Positions 50,052 through 57,916 of a stretch of DNA of 64,000 nt are shown here, piece after piece (within the stretch, counting starts at the first letter, position 1; each line of letters starts with the position of its first letter). The stretch comes from Nocardioides soli (GTDB lineage: Bacteria > Actinomycetota > Actinomycetes > Propionibacteriales > Nocardioidaceae). The stretch lies in the NCBI RefSeq assembly GCF_014191495.1, contig NZ_JACHWR010000002.1, positions 248,001 through 312,000 of the forward strand, written 5' to 3'. Made by a program: the position numbers and the translations under genes. Below the pieces are notes generated by a model that was not told the origin of the DNA, searched no databases, and saw only the letters and a program-made list of their open reading frames with translations.

Positions 50052-52890
50052 GGAGACCTACGACGAGACGGTCGTCTCCACGACCGTCAACGGCCGCCGG
50101 ATCAAGAAGCGCGTCGAGAACCGCCTGACGCTGGCCGAGTTCCTCCGCGAGAAGGAGGGCCTGCGCGGCACCAAGGTGAGCTGCGAGTCCCAGGTCTGCG
50201 GTGCGTGCACCGTGCTGGTCGACGACCGCCCGGTCAGCTCCTGCACGGTCCTGGCCGTCGAGGCGGACGAGGCCGAGGTGACCACGATCGAGGGCCTGGA
50301 GACCGAGGCGGGGCTGGACCCGGTCCAGGCGGCGTTCGCGGACTGCACGGCGCTGCAGTGCGGCTACTGCACCCCCGGCTTCATCATGTCGACGAAGGCG
50401 CTCCTGGCCACGAACCCGAGCCCGACCCGGGAGGAGATCGAGCACGAGCTCGAGGGCAACCTGTGTCGCTGCACCGGGTACCTGCCCATCATCGAGGCCG
50501 TCGAGCAGGCCGCCGCGCGGCTGGCCGGGACCTACGACCCGGACGCCGCGCACCGCCCGTACGCCGGCCACCTCAAGGAGGACGGCGAGCCGTTCCGCTA
50601 CGTCGGGCGGTCGATCGAGCGGGTGGATGCCGGGGTGAAGGTGACCGGCCGGGCACGCTACGCCATCGACACGCCGTTCCCCGACACGACGCACGCCGTC
50701 GCGGTGCGCTCCGACCGGGCCCACGCGACGATCCTCGGCATCGACGTGAAGGTTGCCCTCGACGTGCCCGGCGTCGTGGCCGTCGTCACCGCCGAGGACC
50801 TCGACGGCCTCTATCCGCGCTTCGGGCACATGGTCCCCGACCACGCCATCATCGCCGCGGGGAAGGTGCGCTACTACGGCGAGCCGGTCGCCCTCGTGGT
50901 GGCCGAGACCCGCCACATCGCTCGCGACGCGGCCCGGCTGGTGGAGGTCCGCTACGAGGACCTGCCGGCCGCGATGGACGCCGAGGCGGCTCTCGCGCCC
51001 GCGGCCCCGGTCATCCACGAGGACGCCTACAGCGGCGAGGCGGTGAACCAGGTCGCGATCACGCGCACCGAGGACGAGCCCAACGTCGCCAACACGATGC
51101 ACCTCGGCTGGGGCGACGTCGATGCCGCCTTCGCGGAGGCCGACCTCGTCGTCGAGACCGAGACGTTCCATCCCGCGCTCTACGCCTATGCGATGGAGCC
51201 CTACAACTCCAGCGCCCGGTTCGCCGACGGCTATCTGGAGGTCACGAGCACGGCCCAGCATCCGTTCATGGTGATCAAGGACCTCGCGCGCGTCTTCGAC
51301 CTCCCGCACAGCAAGGTCCGCGTCTCGGTGCCCTACATCGGCGGTGGCTACGGATCGAAGTCCTACACCAAGATCGAGCCGCTGACCGCGGTCGCCGCCT
51401 GGGTGACGCAGCGTGCGGTGAAGCTCGACCTCAGCATCGAGGAGTCGATCTACACGACCCGCGCCGACGCGGCGCGGACCAGGGTGCGCAGCGCCTTCCG
51501 GAAGGACGGCAGGCTGCTCGCCCGCGACGTCGACATCGTCATGGACACCGGCGCCTACGTCGACAACAGCGCGACGGTGCTCTCCAAGGCCGTCGCGCGC
51601 TGCTTCGGTCCGTACTCGATCCCGAGCCTGCGGGTCCGTGGGCGGCTCGTCTACACCAACACGGTGCCGGCGTCGTCGTACCGGGCGCTCGGGGCCTTCC
51701 AGGTCAACCTGGCCGCGGAGACCAACATGGACCAGGCGGCCGAGCAGCTCGGGATCGACGCCGCGGACCTGCGTCGGATCAACCTGGTGCCCCGCGGTGA
51801 GCGCTTCATCGAGGGCAAGCGGCCGATGGACACCGACCTGGTCGACGACTTCGACCAGATGATGGCGCGGGTGCGCGTCGAGCCGCGCGAGGGGGTGCTG
51901 CAGGCCGTCGGCTTCGGCGTGGGCGCCAACGAAGGCGGTGCGTACCCGACCTCCACGGCCCAGGTGAAGATGTCGCCCGACGGCTCGGCGCTGGTCCTGA
52001 GCGGCTCGACGGAGATGGGTCAGGGCAGTCGCTCGATCCTCACCCAGATCGCCGCCGAGGAGCTCGGGCTCGACATCGCGAAGGTCCGGGTCTTCCAGTC
52101 CGACTCCGCCGGGACCTCCTTCGAGCGGACCACCGGCGGCAGCCGGACCACCACGATGACCGGCCTGTCGGTCCAGCGCGCCTGTCGCGACATCGTCCAG
52201 CAGCTGCTCGCCATGGCGGCCACCGTCTGGGAGTGTCCGGTCGACGACGTGCGGCACGTCGGCGACCGCATCGTCCACGCCGACGGCCGCAGCGAGGAGT
52301 TCGGCCCCCTGATCAAGAAGTGGTACGGCGGTGGCGGCGGCGAGATCACCGGACGCGGCACGGTGCGGCGTGAGGGCGAGCTGCAGGTGCAGCCGTCCTT
52401 CTGGGAGATCGGGATGGTCGCCGTCGCGGTGGACATCGACCCCGAGACCGGCGTGACCAAGGTCGACCAGCTCGTCACCATGGCCGACGTCGGCTTCGCC
52501 ATCAACCCGATGGGGGTCGAGGGCCAGGACGTCGGCGCGGCACTCCAAGGCATCGGCGGCGGGCTGAGCGAGGAGCTCGTCTACGAGGGCGCCCAGCTGC
52601 GCAATCCGAACCTCGTCGAGTACCGGGTGCCGCACATCGGCGATGCTCCCCGTCGCTGGGACTCCGTGATCGTCGAGCGCCGCGACGGCACCGGGCCCTA
52701 CGGTGCGAAGGGCGGTGGCGAGGGCGCCCGGATCCCCATGGGCGGTGCGATCGCCTCGGCGGTCGCGCGGGCGACCGGGGTCTGGCCCACGGAGCTGCCA
52801 CTCACGCCGGAGCGGGTGTGGCGCCTGATCCAGGAGGGCGAGGCGGCCCGGGCGGAGGCGGCCGGCGGCTCCGCTCCCGAGGCGGACTGA
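50044..52890 (+). CDS. Molybdenum hydroxylase with fused 2Fe-2S and molybdopterin subunits
   Basis: A 948-residue fusion of the small and large subunits. Residues 1-160 form the 2Fe-2S unit: Cys47, 52, 55, 67 for the plant-type cluster and Cys106, 109, 141, 143 for the second cluster. The remainder (about 180-930) is the molybdopterin domain, with GGGYGSKSY, a TTGGSRTTT segment and the catalytic glutamate in AKGGGEGARIP. Such enzymes hydroxylate N-heterocycles, purines, aldehydes or CO. No MCD-type cysteine loop of CO dehydrogenase (AYxCSFR) is present, so CO oxidation is unlikely. Confidence 0.9.
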   Translation: MPEETYDETVVSTTVNGRRIKKRVENRLTLAEFLREKEGLRGTKVSCESQVCGACTVLVDDRPVSSCTVLAVEADEAEVTTIEGLETEAGLDPVQAAFADCTALQCGYCTPGFIMSTKALLATNPSPTREEIEHELEGNLCRCTGYLPIIEAVEQAAARLAGTYDPDAAHRPYAGHLKEDGEPFRYVGRSIERVDAGVKVTGRARYAIDTPFPDTTHAVAVRSDRAHATILGIDVKVALDVPGVVAVVTAEDLDGLYPRFGHMVPDHAIIAAGKVRYYGEPVALVVAETRHIARDAARLVEVRYEDLPAAMDAEAALAPAAPVIHEDAYSGEAVNQVAITRTEDEPNVANTMHLGWGDVDAAFAEADLVVETETFHPALYAYAMEPYNSSARFADGYLEVTSTAQHPFMVIKDLARVFDLPHSKVRVSVPYIGGGYGSKSYTKIEPLTAVAAWVTQRAVKLDLSIEESIYTTRADAARTRVRSAFRKDGRLLARDVDIVMDTGAYVDNSATVLSKAVARCFGPYSIPSLRVRGRLVYTNTVPASSYRALGAFQVNLAAETNMDQAAEQLGIDAADLRRINLVPRGERFIEGKRPMDTDLVDDFDQMMARVRVEPREGVLQAVGFGVGANEGGAYPTSTAQVKMSPDGSALVLSGSTEMGQGSRSILTQIAAEELGLDIAKVRVFQSDSAGTSFERTTGGSRTTTMTGLSVQRACRDIVQQLLAMAATVWECPVDDVRHVGDRIVHADGRSEEFGPLIKKWYGGGGGEITGRGTVRREGELQVQPSFWEIGMVAVAVDIDPETGVTKVDQLVTMADVGFAINPMGVEGQDVGAALQGIGGGLSEELVYEGAQLRNPNLVEYRVPHIGDAPRRWDSVIVERRDGTGPYGAKGGGEGARIPMGGAIASAVARATGVWPTELPLTPERVWRLIQEGEAARAEAAGGSAPEAD

Positions 52891-52923
52891 CCGCACCCGG
52901 CCGGTCCGGCCCGACGGCGCATG

Positions 52924-52960
52924 GGAGAGCCCCCGACCGGACTCCGGTCGGGGGCTCTCC
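52924..52960. terminator. Bidirectional terminator between the molybdenum hydroxylase and CoxG-like genes
   Basis: A perfect 17-bp stem (52924-52940 with 52944-52960) with a 3-nt loop sits between convergent genes. It is the strongest hairpin in the window. Confidence 0.9.
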
Positions 52961-52966
52961 CCCTCC

Positions 52967-53419
52967 CTAGGCGGCGTCCTTGCCCAGGTTCGTGAAGAAC
53001 TCCTGGACGATCTTGTCGCCCTTCCTGCGGATGGTGCTCGAGCCGAGCGTGGCCGCCGACCCGCTGATGCCGTACCGGCCCGCGACGGTGACGCCGGTGG
53101 CGCTCTCGCCCGGGCTCATCGTCACCGTGGCGTCGATGACGATCCGGGACCCGACCTGCCGGTCCTCGCCCTCGGCGTGGACGACGATCCGTTGGCCCTC
53201 GGTCTTCTCGGTCACGCGGATGTCGAGATCCGCCTTGAGCTTGAACATGCCCACCTTGTCCTGCATGACCGCCCGGTAGTGCGCCAGCTCCTCGACCGTC
53301 GTGGCGTCGTGCAGCACGCTGATCCAGCCGACCAGCCGCGGCACATCGGTGATGAGCGACCACACCTCGTCGGGAGTGCCGTTCACCTGGACGGTCTGCT
53401 CGAAGTCGAACTCGGCCAT
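52967..53419 (-). CDS. CoxG/SRPBCC-family protein
   Basis: A 150-residue START/SRPBCC fold protein of the CoxG type (FDFEQTVQVNGTPDEVWSLI at the start; the carbon-monoxide-dehydrogenase-subunit-G family). CoxG proteins accompany molybdenum hydroxylases and help membrane attachment or quinone coupling. It lacks the C-terminal membrane anchor of classical CoxG. It converges on the hydroxylase gene and is divergent from the first GntR gene, with operator E between. Confidence 0.85.
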   Translation of the reverse strand: MAEFDFEQTVQVNGTPDEVWSLITDVPRLVGWISVLHDATTVEELAHYRAVMQDKVGMFKLKADLDIRVTEKTEGQRIVVHAEGEDRQVGSRIVIDATVTMSPGESATGVTVAGRYGISGSAATLGSSTIRRKGDKIVQEFFTNLGKDAA

Positions 53420-53491
53420 GGGTCCATCTCCTGTCGTCGGGTGCCGTCGACTCGCGCCCCTTCGGGGCGGCCGGCGTGGCTCGGGAGTAAA

Positions 53492-53507
53492 GTATGCGAT
53501 GGTATGC
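53492..53507. promoter_or_regulatory. Operator-like element upstream of the first GntR gene (site E)
   Basis: GTATGC-GATG-GTATGC: a perfect left half-site and a right half-site matching 4 of 6 positions. It is 73 bp from the CoxG-like start and 95 bp before the GntR start, consistent with autoregulation. Confidence 0.5.
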
Positions 53508-53602
53508 AGTCATGCAACCGGCCTCCATCCGCACGGCCGTCGCGACGCCCGCGGGCTCGCGGCGGAGGCGGAGCGAGGCTCACCGGGTCGGAGGCGCCGA
53601 AG

Positions 53603-54238
53603 ATGTCGTGGTCGATCTACGAGGCTCTGCGCGACGAGATCGTCGGTGGGGAGATCCCCGCCGGGAGCGCGCTGCGGGAGCGGGCGCTCGCGGACCGGTT
53701 CGGCACCAGCCGGACGCCGATCCGCGAGGCCCTGCGCCGACTGGAGCAGGACGGCTGGGCCGAGCGCGGTCCGCGCGAGATGCGGGTGCGCCTGGTGAGG
53801 CCGGAGGAGCTCCTCGAGATCTACGAGGTCCGGATCGCGCTCGAGGCGGCCGCGGGCCGAGCCGCCGCCGAGCGGCGTACGGAGTTCGACCTGCTGCGTC
53901 TCCAGCGGCTGCACGAGGCGATGGTCACCTCGGACGTCGGCGACTCGATCCGACTCGCGGAGCTGAACCTGAGGTTCCACGAGTACGTCTGGAGTGCGAG
54001 CCACAACCCGTCGCTGGACCGGATGCTGCGGCAGCTCAACGCCCGCCTGCGGCCCTATCGCGGCGCCACGCTCGCCCACGGCGGCGATCAGTGGCGGGTG
54101 GTGCTCGCCGACCACGACGGCATCCTGGCGGCGATCCGCCGCGGTCGGAGCGGGGAGGCGGCCACCCTGGCGGAGCGGCACATGGCAGGCGTGCGGAACA
54201 AGCGCCTGCAGATCTACGCCGAGCGTGCCGACATCTGA
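53603..54238 (+). CDS. GntR-family regulator, FCD subfamily (paralogue 1)
   Basis: A 211-residue regulator. The N-terminal winged helix (about 5-70) has ALADRFGTSRTPIREALRRL; the C-terminal FCD ligand domain (about 80-205) contains the metal-binding Asp/His pattern (NLRFHEYVWSASHN, DHDGILAAI, AERHMAGV). FCD regulators usually respond to organic acids and bind short palindromes. GGAGG precedes the ATG at 53603. It converges on paralogue 2, 30 bp apart. Confidence 0.92.
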   Translation: MSWSIYEALRDEIVGGEIPAGSALRERALADRFGTSRTPIREALRRLEQDGWAERGPREMRVRLVRPEELLEIYEVRIALEAAAGRAAAERRTEFDLLRLQRLHEAMVTSDVGDSIRLAELNLRFHEYVWSASHNPSLDRMLRQLNARLRPYRGATLAHGGDQWRVVLADHDGILAAIRRGRSGEAATLAERHMAGVRNKRLQIYAERADI

Positions 54239-54268
54239 GGCGGGGCCGGCGGGGGCCGGCCGGTGGGG

Positions 54269-54907
54269 CTAGACCGTGTCGTCGCTCATCTCGGCGTACA
54301 TCAGCAGTCGGACGTTGCGCGCCGCGGTCATGTGCGCCTCGGCGATCTCGGCGGCGCGGTCGGCGTCGCCCTCCCGGATGGCGTCGAGGAGCGCGGCGTG
54401 CTCCTCGAGCGCCGTCTTCCAACGGTCGCCGTGGGTCAGCGTGGTGCCGCGATAGCGCAGGAGGTAGGAGTTCAACCGGGTCAGCACGTCGATGAGGGTC
54501 GAGTTGTGGCTGGTGGCCCAGAGCATCTCGTGGAACCGCCGGTTGATCGCCTCCATGGTCTGCGCGTCGCCGGGCTCGGTCTTGACCATGTTCTCGTGCA
54601 GCTGCTCCAGGCGTGCGACGTCGAGCGGCGTGCGCCGGGTCGCGGCGGCGCGGGCGGCGGCGGTCTCGAGGAGGATGCGGACCTCGTAGATCTCCAGGAT
54701 CTCGTTGGGACTGCGCTCGCGCACCCGCATGCCGCGCGCGGCGCGCTCCACCAGGCCGTCCTGCTCCAGGCGGCGCAGGGCCTCGCGGACGGGGGTCCGG
54801 CTGATCCCGAAGTCCTCGGCGAGTGCGATCTCGGTGAGGCGCTCACCGGGCGGGATGTCGCCGCTCACGATCCTCTGGCGCAGTTGCTCATAGACACCAG
54901 CGGCCAT
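54269..54907 (-). CDS. GntR-family regulator, FCD subfamily (paralogue 2)
   Basis: A 212-residue paralogue of the regulator encoded convergently, with the same layout. The winged helix holds ALAEDFGISRTPVREALRRL and the FCD domain has NRRFHEMLWATSHN, EEHAALLDAI and AEAHMTAARN. Identical recognition-helix residues (SRTP.REALRRLEQDG) suggest both paralogues read the same operator. ATG at 54907 follows AAAGGGG. It is divergent from the MDR dehydrogenase gene. Confidence 0.92.
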   Translation of the reverse strand: MAAGVYEQLRQRIVSGDIPPGERLTEIALAEDFGISRTPVREALRRLEQDGLVERAARGMRVRERSPNEILEIYEVRILLETAAARAAATRRTPLDVARLEQLHENMVKTEPGDAQTMEAINRRFHEMLWATSHNSTLIDVLTRLNSYLLRYRGTTLTHGDRWKTALEEHAALLDAIREGDADRAAEIAEAHMTAARNVRLLMYAEMSDDTV

Positions 54908-55044
54908 GGGCACCCCTTTCCGTCCGCCGGGCTCCGCGCTCGGCGGAGGTGGCCACGTCGTCGAGACGTCTCGACGCACCCTATCCGGCGCGAGACACCT
55001 CTGATGTATCACGTGTGTCCGAGAATATCCGACCGATTGCTTTC

Positions 55045-55070
55045 GTGCACCGTCGCATGCTCTAGCATGC
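55045..55070. promoter_or_regulatory. Overlapping operator-like elements between GntR 2 and the MDR dehydrogenase (site F)
   Basis: Three half-sites at 10-bp period: GTGCAC-CGTC-GCATGC (55045-55060) and the perfect inverted repeat GCATGC-TCTA-GCATGC (55055-55070). The block ends 39 bp before the dehydrogenase start and is 137 bp from the GntR start. Confidence 0.55.
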
Positions 55071-55109
55071 AAAAGGATCGACAGCAGCGGAGTCGGGAGG
55101 AGTGGCAGC

Positions 55110-56075
55110 GTGTGGGCGTACCGCGTCGTCGCCCCCGGCCGGCTCGCGGAGGAGGTGGCGGACGAGCCCATGGAGGCCTCGGTCGGCGAGGGTGAGGTCG
55201 TGCTCCGGATGCTCGCCGGCGGGATCTGCGGCAGCGACCTCCCGAAGTTCGCGGGGACCAAGGACCTCGGGGCCGGCGAGTACGGCGAGAACCTCCCCGG
55301 CCGCCTGGGTGCGCCGCTCCACGAGGTCGTGGGCGTGGTCGAGATCACGCGCCATCCGGAGCTGCGGGTCGGCGACCGGGTCGTCGGCTGGGCGAGCCGC
55401 TCGGACGGCCTGGCGGAGCGGGTGATCAGCGATGGTGACCGGCTCCGGCCCTATCGACCGTCGCTGGCACCCGGCGACGCGGTGGTGATCCAGTCCCTGG
55501 CCTGCGTCATCGAGGCCCTGGGGCGGGTGCCGATCGCGGGTCGTGACGTCGCGATCATCGGCCTGGGGCCGATCGGGCTGCTCTTCGCCCACGTGGCGCG
55601 TGCCCGGGGTGCGCGCCACGTCGTCGGCGTCGACCTCGTCGATCGCGCCGACGCGCGGGTCCCGTTCGGTCTCGACGAATGCGTCCACGCGGACAGCGGG
55701 GCCTGGGCCGAGTCCGCGGCCGACCGCCCGCCGGACCTGGTCGTCGAGGCGGTCGGGCACCAGACGGCGACGGTGGACCATGCCCTCCGGGCGGTCGCCG
55801 TCGGCGGCACCGTGCTGTGCTTCGGCATCCCCGACCAGGACGTCTACCCCGTGGACGTCGAACGGCTGATGCGCAAGAGCCTGACCCTGATCGGCGGGGT
55901 CACCCGCTTCCACGCCCGGGCACTCACGTCGGCCGACGACTATCTCCACGAGCACGCGGCGCTCCCGTCCGCCCTGGTCACCCACCGCTTCGGGCGCGCC
56001 GACCTCCAGCGGGCCTACGAGACGGCGGCCCGGCCGGCCAGCGGCCGGCTCAAGGTCGTGCTCGACCTGTCCTGA
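55110..56075 (+). CDS. MDR-superfamily alcohol dehydrogenase-like oxidoreductase
   Basis: A 321-residue medium-chain dehydrogenase. Catalytic-zinc ligands are plausible at Cys40 (GGICGSD) and His71-Glu72 (GAPLHEVVG). The four-cysteine structural zinc lobe of classical alcohol dehydrogenases is missing. The Rossmann motif VAIIGLGPIGLL follows (about 150). It probably oxidises an alcohol intermediate with NAD(P). The GTG start follows GGGAGGAG. It may be transcribed alone, as site G lies in the 281-bp gap after it. Confidence 0.85.
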   Translation: MWAYRVVAPGRLAEEVADEPMEASVGEGEVVLRMLAGGICGSDLPKFAGTKDLGAGEYGENLPGRLGAPLHEVVGVVEITRHPELRVGDRVVGWASRSDGLAERVISDGDRLRPYRPSLAPGDAVVIQSLACVIEALGRVPIAGRDVAIIGLGPIGLLFAHVARARGARHVVGVDLVDRADARVPFGLDECVHADSGAWAESAADRPPDLVVEAVGHQTATVDHALRAVAVGGTVLCFGIPDQDVYPVDVERLMRKSLTLIGGVTRFHARALTSADDYLHEHAALPSALVTHRFGRADLQRAYETAARPASGRLKVVLDLS

Positions 56076-56245
56076 GCGGCGTGGGCCCGGCCGGCGGTGC
56101 GGGCACGGGTGCCGCGGTCCGGAGGGTCCGCTGCGGATGCCTGCTCGGACCCGGGCCCGAGCGGTCGCCGCGTCCTCGCCTCGGGCCGGTGCCCCGGCCC
56201 GAGGAGTCGCCGACACATCGGGGCGGTCGTCGATTGCGGACCGAT

Positions 56246-56261
56246 GTATGCTCTTGTATCC
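56246..56261. promoter_or_regulatory. Operator-like element upstream of the flavoprotein operon (site G)
   Basis: GTATGC-TCTT-GTATCC: a perfect left half-site and a right one matching 4 of 6, 95 bp before the flavoprotein start in the 281-bp gap after the MDR gene. The rest of this gap shows no gene or clear terminator. Confidence 0.5.
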
Positions 56262-56356
56262 AGAGCGGAATCTAGCTATCTTGTCTGCCGGAACGGATCG
56301 GTCTCGGCCCTCGCGCTTCCCGAGCTGTCACGGCTGTCCCAGAAGGGTTTTGATGC

Positions 56357-57847
56357 ATGAACGAGAAGTACGACGTCGTCGTCGTCGGGGCCGGCAACGC
56401 CGCCCTCTGCGCGGCGCTCTCGGCGCACGACCACGGTGCGCGGGTCCTTGTTCTTGAGGTCGCGCCCGAGCGAGAGCGTGGCGGCAACACGGCGTTCACC
56501 GCCGGTGCGATGCGAGTCGCGTACCGCGGCGTGGAGGACATCCTCGAGCTGTGCCCCGACCTCACCCCGGAGCAGATCGAGACCACCAACTTCGGCACCT
56601 ACGACGCCGACCAGTTCTACGACGACCTCTGCCGGGTCACGGAGTACCGGACCGACCCCGAGCTCGCCGACATCATCGTGCGCAACTCGTTCGAGACCCT
56701 CAAGTGGATGCGCACCAAGGGGGTCAAGTTCAACCCGATCTACGGGCGCCAGGCCTTCAAGATCGACGGCAAGTTCAAGTTCTGGGGCGGCCTGACCATC
56801 GAGACCTGGGGCGGCGGCCCCGGCCTGGTCGACTCCCTCTCCGCCGCCGCGGCCGCCGCCGGCATCGAGATCCGGTACGAGACCCGGGCGATCGAGCTGC
56901 TGGAGCGCGACGGCACCGTCGTCGGCGTGAAGGTGCGCAAGGGTGGCGTCGTCAGCGAGGTCGAGGCCAGCGCCGTGATCCTCGGCGCGGGCGGCTTCGA
57001 GGCGAACCCGGAGTGGCGCACCCGCTACCTCGGCCAGGGCTACGACCTCGCCAAGGTGCGCGGCTCGCGCTTCAACATGGGCGACGGCATCAAGATGGCG
57101 CTGGACCTCGGGGCGCTCCCGTGGGGTCATTGGTCCGGGGCCCACGCGGTCGGCTGGGAGCTCAACGCGCCGCCGTTCGGCGACCTCGCCGTCGGCGACG
57201 GGTTCCAGAAGCACAGCTACCCGTTCGGCATCATGGTCAACGCCAACGGTGAGCGGTTCGTCGACGAGGGTGCCGACTTCCGCAACTACACCTACGCGAA
57301 GTACGGCCACAAGATCCTGGCCCAGCCGCAGCAGTTCGCCTGGCAGATCTTCGACCAGAAGGTGATCCACCTGCTCCGTGACGAGTACCGCATCAAGCAG
57401 GTCACCAAGGTCGCCGCGAACACCCTCGAGGAGCTGGCCGCGAAGCTCGAGGGCGTCAACGCCGAGAACCTGCTGAAGACCCTCCGCAAGTACAACGATG
57501 CCGTCGCCACCGACGTCCCGTTCAACCCCAACGTGAAGGACGGGCGTCGTACGGTCGGGCTGGACATCGACAAGACCAACTGGGCCAACACCCTCGACGA
57601 GGGCCCGTTCGAGGCCTACGCGATCACCTGCGGCGTCACCTTCACCTTCGGTGGCCTGCGGATCACCCCCGAGGCAGAGGTCGTCTCGACCAGCGGTGAG
57701 CCGATCCCCGGCCTGTTCGCCTGCGGCGAGCTGGTCGGCGGCATCTTCTACTTCAACTACCCGGGCGGCTCCGGCCTGACGAACGGCTCGGTCTTCGGGC
57801 GGATCGCCGGCGCCTCGGCCGGGGACTTCGTCAAGCAGCACGCCTGA
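56357..57847 (+). CDS. FAD-dependent oxidoreductase, TcuA/fumarate-reductase-flavoprotein family
   Basis: A 496-residue flavoprotein. The N-terminal dinucleotide fold is YDVVVVGAGNAALCAALSA, followed by GGNTAFTAGAMR and the C-terminal GGIFYFNYPGGSGLTNG. The closest named type is tricarballylate dehydrogenase TcuA, which oxidises a saturated carboxylate to an alkene. It may introduce or reduce a double bond in a carboxylate or ring intermediate here. First gene of a six-gene run to the window edge. GAAGGG precedes the ATG. Confidence 0.88.
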   Translation: MNEKYDVVVVGAGNAALCAALSAHDHGARVLVLEVAPERERGGNTAFTAGAMRVAYRGVEDILELCPDLTPEQIETTNFGTYDADQFYDDLCRVTEYRTDPELADIIVRNSFETLKWMRTKGVKFNPIYGRQAFKIDGKFKFWGGLTIETWGGGPGLVDSLSAAAAAAGIEIRYETRAIELLERDGTVVGVKVRKGGVVSEVEASAVILGAGGFEANPEWRTRYLGQGYDLAKVRGSRFNMGDGIKMALDLGALPWGHWSGAHAVGWELNAPPFGDLAVGDGFQKHSYPFGIMVNANGERFVDEGADFRNYTYAKYGHKILAQPQQFAWQIFDQKVIHLLRDEYRIKQVTKVAANTLEELAAKLEGVNAENLLKTLRKYNDAVATDVPFNPNVKDGRRTVGLDIDKTNWANTLDEGPFEAYAITCGVTFTFGGLRITPEAEVVSTSGEPIPGLFACGELVGGIFYFNYPGGSGLTNGSVFGRIAGASAGDFVKQHA

Positions 57848-57916
57848 CCCGGCGTCCTTCCTGTCCCTCCGGTCCGTACGTGAGCGGGCCATCTTCCAAC
57901 CTAGGAGAGCATCACC

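Noticed and set aside
49248..53419. Aerobic CO dehydrogenase (coxMSL-G)
   Set aside because: Gene set is similar, but the active-site cysteine loop of form I CoxL is absent, the S and L subunits are fused in S-L order, and the context is amide catabolism.
55006..55021. Extra operator-like element GTATCA-CGTG-TGTCCG near site F
   Set aside because: Only the left half resembles the consensus; the right half does not match, so it was not counted.
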